Source: Allofournierella massiliensis (GTDB lineage Bacteria; Bacillota; Clostridia; Oscillospirales; Ruminococcaceae). From it: DNA of 41,036 nucleotides. The notes below the pieces were generated by a model, which made no database searches, was not told the DNA's origin, and saw only the letters and a program-made list of their open reading frames with translations. The DNA lies in NCBI RefSeq assembly GCF_021531255.1, contig NZ_JAFBIO010000017.1, positions 1 through 41,036 of the forward strand, read 5' to 3'. Positions 30,530 to 38,826 of the stretch are shown here, one piece after another; within the stretch, counting starts at the first letter, position 1, and each line of letters starts with the position of its first letter. The translations under genes and the position numbers were made by a program.

Positions 30530-31504
30530 TTGGAAGACAAGAGATTTGCCCTGCTCATTGACTCGGACAATATTTCGGCCAAGTACATCTCCCACATCCT
30601 GGACGAGATGACCAAGTACGGGGTGACCACCTACAAGCGCATTTACGGGGACTGGACCAGCCCCCAGACCGCCAAGTGGCGGGAGGAGCTGCTGAAAAAT
30701 TCCATCATCCCCATCCAGCAGTTCAGCAACACGGTGGGCAAGAACGCCACCGATTCCACCCTCATCATCGACGCCATGGACATCCTGTACACCCACAGTG
30801 TGGACGGGTTCTGCATCGTTTCCAGCGACGGGGACTTCACCCGCCTGGCCAGCCGGCTGCGGGAAAGCGGCATGATGGTGATCGGCATGGGGGAGGAAAA
30901 GACCCCCCGGTCCTTCCGGGCGGCCTGCAGCATCTTCACCGCCCTGGAACTGCTGCTGGATGAGGACGCCGAGCCCGCCGCCCCCGCCAAGAAGGCGGCC
31001 AAGCGCCCCGAGCCGGGGCAGGAGAGCGCCGGGGGCGGCATTGTGGATAAGAGCGTGATCGAGAGCGACGCGGTGAACATCGTCACCGAGAACGAGAACA
31101 AGGGCAAGGTGACCGGCCTGGGCGAGCTGGGCAGCCGGCTGCAGAACAAGTACCCGGATTTTGACGTGCGGAACTACGGCTACAGCCTGCTGAGTAAGTT
31201 TTTGGCCGAGATGCACAGCCTGGAACTGGTGAAGGACGGCCACACCGTGGGGGTGCGGCTGAAAAACAGCCAGGACGACGCCGACGAGGCAGAGGCCTAC
31301 ATCCTTCAGCTGGTGCGGGAGGCCGGGGCCAAGGGGGTCAGCCTCAGCGAGCTGAGCAACGCCCTCCATGCCCGGTACGGCCAGTTCAGCGTGCGGGATT
31401 ACGGCTACAGCCAGTTTTCCAAATTCGTGCAGAGCGTGCCCCAGGTAGAGCTGGGCCGCACCGCCCGCACCAAGGACCGGGCCTTCTACCGCCCGGAGGA
31501 ATAA
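30530..31504 (+). CDS. NYN-domain nuclease with two OST-HTH (LOTUS) domains
   Basis: Residues 1 to about 145 form a NYN/PIN-like domain. The acidic residues of the active site are visible in LLIDSDNIS, the TDSTLIIDAMDIL segment and the IVSSDGDFTRLASRLRE segment. The C-terminal half has two OST-HTH/LOTUS repeats with the same core: DVRNYGYSLLSKFLAEM and SVRDYGYSQFSKFVQSV. They are linked by Ala/Lys-rich and acidic segments. The combination suggests an RNA-binding endoribonuclease; LOTUS domains bind structured or G-rich RNA in studied cases. The target is unknown. TTG 30530 is preferred (AAAGGAAGGAAG upstream). The longer frame overlaps DUF554. 324 aa. Confidence 0.82.
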   Translation: MEDKRFALLIDSDNISAKYISHILDEMTKYGVTTYKRIYGDWTSPQTAKWREELLKNSIIPIQQFSNTVGKNATDSTLIIDAMDILYTHSVDGFCIVSSDGDFTRLASRLRESGMMVIGMGEEKTPRSFRAACSIFTALELLLDEDAEPAAPAKKAAKRPEPGQESAGGGIVDKSVIESDAVNIVTENENKGKVTGLGELGSRLQNKYPDFDVRNYGYSLLSKFLAEMHSLELVKDGHTVGVRLKNSQDDADEAEAYILQLVREAGAKGVSLSELSNALHARYGQFSVRDYGYSQFSKFVQSVPQVELGRTARTKDRAFYRPEE

Positions 31505-31529
31505 GCCCGGGAGAAAAACAAAAAAGAAC

Positions 31530-31560
31530 GCCGGAGCCTGTGAAAGGCTCCGGCGCTTTT
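31530..31560. terminator. Bidirectional terminator between the NYN and phzF-like genes
   Basis: GCCGGAGCCT-gtgaa-AGGCTCCGGC with GCTTTTGGTTTTT downstream on plus and TTCTTTTTTGTTTTT on minus. Confidence 0.92.
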
Positions 31561-31573
31561 GGTTTTTGGGGAT

Positions 31574-32458
31574 TCAGGGCAGCTGCAGGGTAAAGGGCTG
31601 GCCGGCCACCGCCCGGCCGGCGATCTTCACCTGGATCTGCCCCTCCCGGCGGCAGGCCCGGACCCGCACATGGCCGTCCCGGCCCATCTCCTGGCCCTGC
31701 TCGATGAACAGGTCGGCCCGGGTTTCGCCGGGGGCGATATAGGCCAGCCAGTAGGCCCCCATCACGCCGCAGGCGGTGCCGGTGACCGGGTCCTCGGTCA
31801 CGCCGCTGTCCCCCGCCGAAAAATGCCGGCCATGGAGCTGACAATCCGGGGAGAGGGTCTCCAGGCAAAGGGGATGCACCGAGGCCCCCGGGTGGGCGGT
31901 GAGCAGACCGGGGAAGAGTTTATTCTGGGGCTGCATCTTCCGGAAATCCTCCAGGGTGCGGATGGGCAGAATCACCGTCCAGCTGCCGGTGCTGCCGTAC
32001 ACCGCCGGGAAGCGGGGATCCAGGGCGGTTTTGTCCAGCCCGATGGCCCCCAGCAGCCCTTCCAGGTCCCCCTCAAAGGGCTCAAAGCGGGCGGGGGCCT
32101 GCTCCATGCTCACCATCCGGGTGGCCGGGTCATACCCCAGTTCCAGCTCCCCCGCCAGGGTCTCGGCCCGCAGGGTGAGGGGGGCGGCGGGGGCCTGCCG
32201 GGCCATCAGGGCCGAAAAGGCACAGACCGTGCCATGGCCGCAGAGGGGAGTTTCCCGCCCGGGCATGAAGAACCGCAGGCGCAGGTCGGCCTTTTCGCTG
32301 CGGCAGATAAAGGCGCACTCGGAAAAACCGGCCTGGAAGGCCAGCTGCTGCATTTCCTCCCCCGAAAGGCCATCCGCCTCCAGCACCACGCCGCAGGGGT
32401 TGCCCATGCCCGGCGCGTCGGCAAAGGCGTCGTAGCGGGCCAGAGTGATCGTTTTCAT
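31574..32458 (-). CDS. PhzF family isomerase/epimerase-like protein
   Basis: A 294-aa protein of the PhzF/diaminopimelate-epimerase-like fold. The catalytic glutamate is E47 in AGFSECAF. The two halves carry the paired motifs PLCGHGT and EDPVTGTACG, which bind the substrate carboxylate. No phenazine genes are near, so the reaction is an unknown isomerisation or epimerisation. ATG 32458 has AAGGAAAGGAG upstream. It lies 35 nt downstream of birA on the same strand. Confidence 0.88.
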   Translation of the reverse strand: MKTITLARYDAFADAPGMGNPCGVVLEADGLSGEEMQQLAFQAGFSECAFICRSEKADLRLRFFMPGRETPLCGHGTVCAFSALMARQAPAAPLTLRAETLAGELELGYDPATRMVSMEQAPARFEPFEGDLEGLLGAIGLDKTALDPRFPAVYGSTGSWTVILPIRTLEDFRKMQPQNKLFPGLLTAHPGASVHPLCLETLSPDCQLHGRHFSAGDSGVTEDPVTGTACGVMGAYWLAYIAPGETRADLFIEQGQEMGRDGHVRVRACRREGQIQVKIAGRAVAGQPFTLQLP

Positions 32459-32493
32459 ATTGGTTCTCCTTTCCTTGTGGGTGTACGGGAATT

Positions 32494-33483
32494 TTAAAAG
32501 CTGCCGGGGGCGGGGCGGATGCTTACCTCCCCGTACCGCAGGGCCTTTTCGCCGCCCCCGCTCAGGGTGATGAGCAGCCGGCCCTCCTCGTCGATGCCCC
32601 GGGCAAAGGCGGTGTAGGGCTCGCCGTCCCCGGTGACGGTGAGGTAGTGGCCCACCACCAGGCTGCGGGAGCGGTATTCCGGCAGGTAATCCCCCCGGAT
32701 GCCCAGGGCCAGCAGCTCCTGGGCGATGGCGGCGGCCAGTTCGGCCCGGCTGCAGGGGGCCTGGCCCGGCGGGAAAAGGCTGCCCGCCACCGGGGCTACC
32801 TGGGGCGGGAAGGCCTCGGCGGGGGTGGCCAGGTTGACCCCGATGCCCACCGTGAGGAATTCCAGCCGGCCGGTCTCAAAGTCGGAGACCGCCTCGGTGA
32901 GGATGCCTGCCACCTTTTTGCCCTTATAAAACAGGTCGTTCACCCACTTGATGGCCAGCTGGCGGCCGCAGAGCCGGGCTACCGCCCGGCAGACCGCCAC
33001 CGCGGCGCAGCCGGTGACCGTGAGGGAATCGGCAATCTCGCCTCCCGGCCGCAGGATGAGGGAGAGGTAGACCCCTCCCTCCGGGCTGACAAAGGTCCGG
33101 CCCAGCCGGCCCCGGCCCGCCTTCTGCCGCCCCGCCAGCACCAGGGTGCCCTGGGGCGCGCCCTCCCCGGCCAGGGTGTGGGCGGTGCGGTTGGTGGAAT
33201 CCACCTCCCCGTATACATAACAGCGGGTCACCGGACTGCCGGGGGCCAGGGCCGCTTCCAGGGCGGCCTGGCTCAATACGTCCCCGCCCCGGCCCAGCCG
33301 GTAGCCAAGACCGCTGGACGCCTCGATCCGGTAACCCTGCTTTTGCAGGGCCTGGGCCGCCTTGTGCACCGCCGCCCGGCTCACGCCCAGATCCTGGGCC
33401 AGCTTCTGGCCGGAAAGGGGCTCCTTACCGCTGCGGCGCAGCGCTTCCAGCAGCGCTGCCTGGGTCGCTCCCCGTGGGGGCAT
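32494..33483 (-). CDS. birA: BirA: biotin-[acetyl-CoA-carboxylase] ligase and biotin repressor
   Basis: This enzyme attaches biotin to the carrier protein of biotin-dependent carboxylases through biotinyl-AMP. An N-terminal winged HTH (about 8-62; QKLAQDLGVSRAAVHKAAQ) makes it the group II type that also represses biotin genes. The ligase core has GRGRLG (123-128), AIKWVNDL (177-184) and GKKVAGIL with the catalytic lysine. A C-terminal SH3-like domain closes the protein at 329 aa. ATG 33483 has AAAGGAGGAAGG upstream. A GTAAAC/GTTTAC dyad 33 nt upstream may be its own operator. Confidence 0.92.
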   Translation of the reverse strand: MPPRGATQAALLEALRRSGKEPLSGQKLAQDLGVSRAAVHKAAQALQKQGYRIEASSGLGYRLGRGGDVLSQAALEAALAPGSPVTRCYVYGEVDSTNRTAHTLAGEGAPQGTLVLAGRQKAGRGRLGRTFVSPEGGVYLSLILRPGGEIADSLTVTGCAAVAVCRAVARLCGRQLAIKWVNDLFYKGKKVAGILTEAVSDFETGRLEFLTVGIGVNLATPAEAFPPQVAPVAGSLFPPGQAPCSRAELAAAIAQELLALGIRGDYLPEYRSRSLVVGHYLTVTGDGEPYTAFARGIDEEGRLLITLSGGGEKALRYGEVSIRPAPGSF

Positions 33484-33515
33484 GGTCCTTCCTCCTTTCG
33501 CCCTGCTCTTGGCAG

Positions 33516-33544
33516 GTAAACAAAAACGGATGCCAAAAGTTTAC
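33516..33544. promoter_or_regulatory. Candidate BirA operator upstream of birA
   Basis: GTAAAC - 17 nt - GTTTAC. The half-sites and their outward arrangement match the core of the E. coli bio operator (GTAAAC - 18 nt - GTTTAC). The spacing differs by one and the flanks do not match well. Confidence 0.45.
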
Positions 33545-33554
33545 GATATGCCTT

Positions 33555-33585
33555 TAAAAAAAGCCGGGCGGCCTGGCCGCCCGGC
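33555..33585 (-). terminator. Terminator of the metG-tatD-small protein operon
   Basis: Minus-strand GCCGGGCGGCC / GGCCGCCCGGC with a minimal loop, followed by TTTTTTTA. It is placed just before the birA promoter region. Confidence 0.88.
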
Positions 33586-33673
33586 CAAAAGGCAGGGATG
33601 ATGGCTCGCTCCTTAAAAGGGGCAGGGACGGGGGAGAGCCCCGCCCGGCGCTGCCCGGGGCGAGGGGAAGCGC

Positions 33674-33907
33674 TTACTGGCGCTCTTCCACCGTGTAGGT
33701 GAAGCCGTACTCCTCCTGCAGGGCCTTTACCTGGGGCTCGCAGTCCTCAATGAAGGTGGGGCTGTAGATGCTCTGGCCGTTGTGGGCCTTCTTGTAGTCC
33801 TCCAGGATCTGGGTCAGCTTGTCCCAGGCCTCGTCGTTCCGGGCCTGGTTGCTCTCGTCGGGGAAGCTGATGATAAACTCACGATGTTTGGGGATGCGTG
33901 CTTTCAT
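33674..33907 (-). CDS. Small hypothetical protein (77 aa) downstream of tatD
   Basis: I do not recognise a family. The product begins MKARIPKHREFIISFPDESN and ends EEYGFTYTVEERQ. It is soluble, charged and free of cysteines except one. AGGAGGA lies 8 nt before ATG 33907, whereas the longer frame from 34,030 has a low-complexity proline/arginine leader without a site. It is 61 nt downstream of tatD and is the last gene of the metG operon, ending before the strong terminator. Confidence 0.7.
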   Translation of the reverse strand: MKARIPKHREFIISFPDESNQARNDEAWDKLTQILEDYKKAHNGQSIYSPTFIEDCEPQVKALQEEYGFTYTVEERQ

Positions 33908-33968
33908 GGGAAGATTCCTCCTGATCTTGGGCGGCAGGGCCGCCGGTTTAGGGTATAGGGGCCTTGGC

Positions 33969-34763
33969 TCAAAGCCCGAACAATCGCCGGGCGTTCTGGG
34001 CCGTGGTCTCAAACACGGTCTCGGGGGCAAGGCCCAGGGTCTGGGCGATCAGCTCGCCCACATACTGGATATTGCCGCTGTGGTTGCGCTTGCCCCGCAC
34101 CGGCTGGGGCGAAAGATAGGGGCAGTCGGTTTCCAGCACCACCTGCTCCAGGGGGATGGCCCGCAGGCTTTCCAGGGCCCGGCGGGCGTTTTTATAGGTG
34201 CAGCTGCCCCCAAAGCCCAGGTAAAGGCCCTGGGCCGTCAGGCGGCGGGCGTCCTCGGCGCTGCCGGAATAGCAGTGCACAATGCCCCGGGGCCGGTATT
34301 TTTCCAGCAGGGCATAGGTCTCGGCGTGGGCCTCCCGGTCATGCACCAGGATGGGCTTGTCCAGCTCCCGGGCAAGCTGCAGCTGGGCCTCGAAAAGTTC
34401 CAGCTGAGGCTGGGCGGGCACCGGCCAGTGATGGTCCAGCCCGCACTCGCCCACCGCCACCACCCGGGGGTCCTCAAAGAGGGGGCGCATCTCTTCCAGC
34501 TCCCGCCGCCAGTCGCCGCCGTAGCGGCAGAGGGTGGCGGCGTCCTCCTCGATCAGGCTCTGGGGATGGATGCCCAGCGCCGCCCAGACGAAGGGATAGC
34601 GATGGGAAAGTTCCAGCACCTGGGCGGCGTCGCCGCTGTGGGTGGCGCAGTCCACCACCCCCACCACCCCGGCCCCGGGCAGGGCGGAAAGCACCTCGTC
34701 CCGGTCGGCGTCAAAAGAGCGGCTGGTGTAATGGGCGTGGGTATCAAAAATCGGGCCTGTCAT
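33969..34763 (-). CDS. tatD: TatD family metal-dependent hydrolase
   Basis: A 264-aa TIM-barrel metallohydrolase of the TatD DNase family, the usual partner of metG in Firmicutes. The metal-binding motifs are in order: DTHAHY, GIHPQ, GECGLD, LVHDREA, HCYSGS and ETDCPYLSP. Studied members are 3'-5' DNA exonucleases or deoxyribonucleases. ATG 34763 lies 4 nt beyond the metG stop, so it is tightly coupled. Confidence 0.93.
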   Translation of the reverse strand: MTGPIFDTHAHYTSRSFDADRDEVLSALPGAGVVGVVDCATHSGDAAQVLELSHRYPFVWAALGIHPQSLIEEDAATLCRYGGDWRRELEEMRPLFEDPRVVAVGECGLDHHWPVPAQPQLELFEAQLQLARELDKPILVHDREAHAETYALLEKYRPRGIVHCYSGSAEDARRLTAQGLYLGFGGSCTYKNARRALESLRAIPLEQVVLETDCPYLSPQPVRGKRNHSGNIQYVGELIAQTLGLAPETVFETTAQNARRLFGL

Positions 34764-34767
34764 GGGC

Positions 34768-36762
34768 TTACCCCAGCTGGCTGCCGGGCTTGACGCTGTC
34801 CGGGAAGAGGACCACGGTCACGTTGCCCTGGCTGTCGGCGGCCGAGAGGATCATGCCCTCGCTCACATACTTGCCCTTCATCATGGGCCGGGGGGCCAGG
34901 TTGGCCACAATGGCCACCTGCTTGCCCACCAGCTCTTCGGGCTGGTACCACTTGGCAATGCCGGAGAGGATGGTGCGCTCCCGCTCACCGTCAAACAGGC
35001 GGAACTTCAGCAGCTTTTTGCTCTCGGGCAGTTTTTCGCATGCCAGCACCTTGGCCACCCGCATCTCGCACTTGGCGAAATCGTCGATGGTGATCTCGGG
35101 CAGGTGCTCCTGGGCTTCGGGTTCCTCCTGGCTCTTTTCCGGGGCGGGCTGGGCCGGGGCGGCCTGACCTTTAGCCTCGGCCTTGCGGGCTTCGTCCTGC
35201 TTGGCCAGCTCTTCCAGCTCCTTGGACACGTCAATGCGGGGGAAGAGGGCCTCGCCCTTGCGCACGGTGTAGCCGGCCTGCTTGCCGTAGCCCAGGTTGG
35301 CGAAGACCAGGCCGGCCGGGTCAAGGCCCAGCTGGGCGGCCATCTTGGGGGCGGTGTCGGGCAGGTAGGCGTTCAGCAGGATGGCGGCGCAGCGCAGGGC
35401 TTCGCACAGGTTGTACAGCACCTGCTGCAGCCGGGGGGCGTTGGCCTCCTCCTTGGCCAGGGCCCAGGGGGCGGTCTCATCAATATACTTGTTGGCCCGC
35501 TGGATCAGCCGGAAGATCTCCATGAGGGCCTGGGGGATGAGCAGCTGGTCCATGGCGGCGGCCACCTTGTCGGGGGTCTCGCCGATGAGGGCCGTCACCT
35601 CTGCATCCGGGTCGGCGGTCACGCCGGTGGGGGCCAGGGTGCCGCCGAAGTACTTGGCGGCCATGGCTACCGTGCGGCTGAGCAGGTTGCCCAGGTCGTT
35701 GGCAAGGTCGCTGTTGATCCGGCTGATGAGGGCCTCGTTGGTGAAGCTGCCGTCATTGCCGAAGGGGATCTCCCGCAGCAGGAAGTAGCGGATGGCGTCC
35801 ACCCCGTACCGCTCGCAGAGGACCACCGGGTCCACCACGTTGCCCACGGATTTGCTCATCTTGCCGCCGTTGATCAGCAGCCAGCCGTGGCCGAACACCC
35901 GCTTGGGCAGGGGCAGATCCAGGGCCATCAGCATGGCCGGCCACAGGATGGTGTGGAAGCGCAGGATCTCCTTGCCCACCATGTGCAGGTCGGCGGGCCA
36001 GAACTTTTCAAACCCGTCCCGGGCGTCGTTCTCGTAGCCCAGAGCCGAGATATAGTTGGAGAGGGCGTCCACCCAGACGTACATGGTGTGCTTGGGGTCG
36101 AAGGGGACCGGGATGCCCCAGGGCACGGTGGTGCGGGAAACGCAGGTATCCTGCAGGCCCTGCTTGATGAAGGCGATCATCTCGTTCTTGCGGCTCTCGG
36201 GCTGGATGAACTGGGGGTTCTCCTCATACAGCTGCAGCAGCCGGTCGGCATATTTGCCGGTCTTGAAGAAGTAGGCTTCCTCCTCGGCCTCGTACACCGG
36301 GCGGTGGCAGTCGGGGCAGCAGCCGTTTTCGTCCAGCTGGCTGTCGGTCCAGAAGCTCTCGCAGGGCTTGCAGTAGTGGCCCTTGTAGATGCTCTTGTAA
36401 ATATCGCCCTTTTCGTACAGCTTGGTGAAGATTGCCTGGCAGCTTTTGATGTGGTAGTCGTCGGTGGTGCGGATGAACCGGTCATAGCTGATGTTCAGCA
36501 GCTTCCACAGGTCCTTCACGCCGCCGGCGCCTTCCACGATGTTGTCCACATATTCCTTGGGGGTGACGCCCTTGTCGGCGGCCTTGTCCTGGATCTTCTG
36601 GCCGTGCTCGTCGGTGCCGGTGAGGAACATCACATCATACCCCTGCATTCGCTTGAAGCGGGCCAGCGCGTCGCAGGCCACGGTGGTGTAGCTGTGGCCG
36701 ATGTGCAGCTTGTCGCTGGGGTAGTAGATGGGTGTGGTGATGTAGAATGTTTTCTTTTCCAT
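34768..36762 (-). CDS. metG: Methionyl-tRNA synthetase
   Basis: A class I aminoacyl-tRNA synthetase charging tRNA-Met. The HIGH motif is at residues 20-23 (LHIGHSY) and KMSKS at 301-305. The connective-peptide zinc knuckle keeps four cysteines (CKPCESFW and CCPDCHRP). The 664-aa length includes a C-terminal tRNA-binding OB domain (ITIDDFAKCEMRVAKVLACE to the end), joined by a long Ala/Glu/Pro-rich linker. ATG 36762 has GGAAAGGAATCATGAAGT just upstream. It has its own promoter and leads the operon metG-tatD-77 aa gene. No T-box leader was seen. Confidence 0.95.
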   Translation of the reverse strand: MEKKTFYITTPIYYPSDKLHIGHSYTTVACDALARFKRMQGYDVMFLTGTDEHGQKIQDKAADKGVTPKEYVDNIVEGAGGVKDLWKLLNISYDRFIRTTDDYHIKSCQAIFTKLYEKGDIYKSIYKGHYCKPCESFWTDSQLDENGCCPDCHRPVYEAEEEAYFFKTGKYADRLLQLYEENPQFIQPESRKNEMIAFIKQGLQDTCVSRTTVPWGIPVPFDPKHTMYVWVDALSNYISALGYENDARDGFEKFWPADLHMVGKEILRFHTILWPAMLMALDLPLPKRVFGHGWLLINGGKMSKSVGNVVDPVVLCERYGVDAIRYFLLREIPFGNDGSFTNEALISRINSDLANDLGNLLSRTVAMAAKYFGGTLAPTGVTADPDAEVTALIGETPDKVAAAMDQLLIPQALMEIFRLIQRANKYIDETAPWALAKEEANAPRLQQVLYNLCEALRCAAILLNAYLPDTAPKMAAQLGLDPAGLVFANLGYGKQAGYTVRKGEALFPRIDVSKELEELAKQDEARKAEAKGQAAPAQPAPEKSQEEPEAQEHLPEITIDDFAKCEMRVAKVLACEKLPESKKLLKFRLFDGERERTILSGIAKWYQPEELVGKQVAIVANLAPRPMMKGKYVSEGMILSAADSQGNVTVVLFPDSVKPGSQLG

Positions 36763-36841
36763 ACTTCATGATTCCTTTCCGTGAAAAGGCCGCGAATGCA
36801 ACGGCTTTTCGCTGGCGCGTTTTTCGCGCACATACAATATA

Positions 36842-36870
36842 AGTATAAAAGCCGCTTTTTTCAAAGTCAA
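36842..36870 (-). promoter_or_regulatory. metG promoter
   Basis: Minus-strand TTGACT (36,865-36,870), a 17-nt spacer and TATACT (36,842-36,847). The leader is about 75 nt. Confidence 0.82.
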
Positions 36871-36879
36871 GAACCCGGG

Positions 36880-37026
36880 CCCCGGCGGCCCAAAAAAGAA
36901 GGCGGAAAAAGGGCGGAAAAGGGGGCGAGGGGGGGCGCCGGGGCCGGGGCGAGTGAGGGAAGGCAAGGAGAAAGCCAAGGAGAAAAGCCGGGGCGGGACA
37001 GGATGCGGCGGCCCTGCCCCGGCCGA
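36880..37026. other. Purine-skewed intergenic stretch with G-quadruplex-like runs
   Basis: Between the divergent metG and gamma-glutamyltransferase promoters the plus strand is almost all G and A over more than 100 nt. The stretch 36,921-36,949 has four G-runs of 4-7 separated by 2-4 nt. No gene or known RNA motif is visible in it. Confidence 0.55.
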
Positions 37027-37056
37027 TTGCCCCGGGGGTGTCGGGTATGGTACAAT
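37027..37056 (+). promoter_or_regulatory. Promoter of the gamma-glutamyltransferase gene
   Basis: TTGCCC (37,027-37,032), an 18-nt spacer and TACAAT (37,051-37,056). Confidence 0.55.
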
Positions 37057-37090
37057 AAAAGCCCGGCGGGCGAGAGCGCCGGCAAACCAA

Positions 37091-37131
37091 AAGGGCCCTG
37101 CCGCCAGATCGGGCAGGGCCTTGTAAAGAAA
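37091..37131 (+). other. 5'-leader hairpin before the gamma-glutamyltransferase gene
   Basis: AAGGGCCCTGCC / GGGCAGGGCCTT stem with an 8-nt loop, followed by an A-rich stretch and the ribosome binding site. No T-run, so it is not a terminator. It may stabilise the mRNA. Confidence 0.5.
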
Positions 37132-37149
37132 AAAGAAAGAAGGGCCTGT

Positions 37150-38769
37150 ATGATTCCGTTTGATCCCTGCGACCATCGATACCCCTCCCGGCGCAACACG
37201 GTGTTTGCCAACCGGGGGATGGTGTGTTCCTCCATCCCCCAGGCCAGCGGCATCGGGCTGGACATCCTGAAAAAGGGCGGCAACGCCGTGGACGCGGCGG
37301 TGGCCGTGGCGGCGGCCCTGCCCCTTCTGGAGCCCACCAGCAACGGCCTGGGCAGCGACGCCTTTGCCCTGGTCTGGACAAAGGGCAAGCTCCATGCCTT
37401 GAACGCCAGCGGCTTTGCGCCCCAGAACCTCACCGCCGCCAAGGTGCGGCAGATGGGCTATACCTCCATGCCCTCGGAGGGCTGGCTGCCGGTGATGGTG
37501 CCCGGCGCGCCGGCCGCCTGGGCCGAGCTGGCCGGCCGGTTTGGCACCATGCCCCTGGAAGAACTTTTTGCCCCGGCGGTGGACTATGCCCGCCATGGCT
37601 TTGCGGTGAGCGTCAACCCGGCCCGGATGTGGGAGCGGGAGGCCCGCCGGTTCGGCCAGGCCTATCAAAAAGACCCGGCCCTCTTTGGCCCCTGGATGGA
37701 CACCTTTACCAAGGAGGGCGAGCCCTGCCGGGCGGGGGATATTTTCAGCTGCCCCCAGATGGCCGACACCCTGGAAAGCCTGGCCGCCACCGGCTGCGAG
37801 AGCTTTTACCGGGGCGAGGTGGCCGAAAAGATCGCCGCCTTCAGCGCGGCCACCGGCGGCTGGCTCACCCGGGAGGATCTGGCAGCCTATAAACCCCAGT
37901 GGGTGGAGCCCATCACCACCCGGTACCGGGGCTATGACGTGTACGAACTGCCCCCCAACGGCCACGGCATCACGGTGCTGATGGCCCTGAACATCCTGGA
38001 AGGGCTGGAAATGGGCCGGGATAAGGATGACCCCATCACCTGGCACCATATGATCGAGGCCCTCAAGCTGGCCTTTGCGGACGCCAAGACCTATGTGGCC
38101 GACCCCCGATATATGCGCACCCGGGTGGAAGACCTGCTCAGCCCCGCCTATGCCCAAAAGCGCCGGGCTCTGGTGGGCCCCCGGGCCCTGGAACCCCAGC
38201 CGGGCGACCCCCACTGCGGCGGCACCGTCTATTTCTGCACTGCCGACGGCCAGGGCAACATGGTCTCCTATATCCAGAGCAATTACCAGAGCTTCGGCTC
38301 GGGGGTGGTGGTGCCGGGCACCGGCATCTCCCTCCAGAACCGGGGGGCCAACTTCAGCCTGGACGAGGCCAGCGACAACTGTCTGGCCCCGGGCAAGCGG
38401 GCCTACCACACCATCATCCCCGGCTTTTTGGCCAAGGACGGCCAGCCGGTGGGGCCCTTCGGGGTGATGGGGGCTTTCATGCAGCCCCAGGGCCACCTGC
38501 AGGTGCTGGTGAACACCATCGACTACGGCATGAACCCCCAGCAGGCCCTGGACGCCCCCCGCTTCCAGTGGCTGGGGGGCAAAAAGATCCAGCTGGAGGC
38601 CGGGGTGCCCCAGGCGGTGGCCCGGGAGCTGGAAGAGCGGGGCCATGAGGTGGAGATCATCACCGATACCCTGAATATGGGCCGGGGCCAGATCATCCGC
38701 CGGCTGGAAAACGGGGTGCTGGCCGGGGCCACCGAGCCCCGGTGCGACGGCACCGTGGCCGCCTGGTAA
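37150..38769 (+). CDS. Gamma-glutamyltransferase family protein (cytosolic, YwrD-like)
   Basis: An Ntn-hydrolase that transfers or hydrolyses gamma-glutamyl groups, for example from glutathione. The precursor would cleave itself at the threonine of the HCGGTVYFCTADGQGNMVS segment (T359), giving the large and small subunits. The N-terminal part shows GLDILKKGGNAVDAAVAVAAAL and LEPTSNGLGSDAFALVW, and the small subunit has SNYQSFGSGVVVPGTGI. Unlike exported enzymes it has no signal peptide, as in the YwrD group. 539 aa. ATG 37150 follows GAAAGAAGGG; the longer frame crosses the purine-rich intergenic stretch. The natural substrate is unproven. Confidence 0.87.
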   Translation: MIPFDPCDHRYPSRRNTVFANRGMVCSSIPQASGIGLDILKKGGNAVDAAVAVAAALPLLEPTSNGLGSDAFALVWTKGKLHALNASGFAPQNLTAAKVRQMGYTSMPSEGWLPVMVPGAPAAWAELAGRFGTMPLEELFAPAVDYARHGFAVSVNPARMWEREARRFGQAYQKDPALFGPWMDTFTKEGEPCRAGDIFSCPQMADTLESLAATGCESFYRGEVAEKIAAFSAATGGWLTREDLAAYKPQWVEPITTRYRGYDVYELPPNGHGITVLMALNILEGLEMGRDKDDPITWHHMIEALKLAFADAKTYVADPRYMRTRVEDLLSPAYAQKRRALVGPRALEPQPGDPHCGGTVYFCTADGQGNMVSYIQSNYQSFGSGVVVPGTGISLQNRGANFSLDEASDNCLAPGKRAYHTIIPGFLAKDGQPVGPFGVMGAFMQPQGHLQVLVNTIDYGMNPQQALDAPRFQWLGGKKIQLEAGVPQAVARELEERGHEVEIITDTLNMGRGQIIRRLENGVLAGATEPRCDGTVAAW

Positions 38770-38791
38770 GGGCGAGTTTTCATCAAAATCA

Positions 38792-38826
38792 GGGGCGAAA
38801 GCCGACGGCCTTCGCCCCTTTTCTTT
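38792..38826. terminator. Terminator after the gamma-glutamyltransferase gene
   Basis: GGGGCGAA-a-GCC-gac-GGC-c-TTCGCCCC followed by TTTTCTTTT on plus. It borders the convergent SpoIID-type gene. Confidence 0.87.

Noticed and set aside
36763-36841. T-box leader for metG
   Set aside because: The leader is only about 75 nt and shows no T-box sequence or antiterminator/terminator pair.
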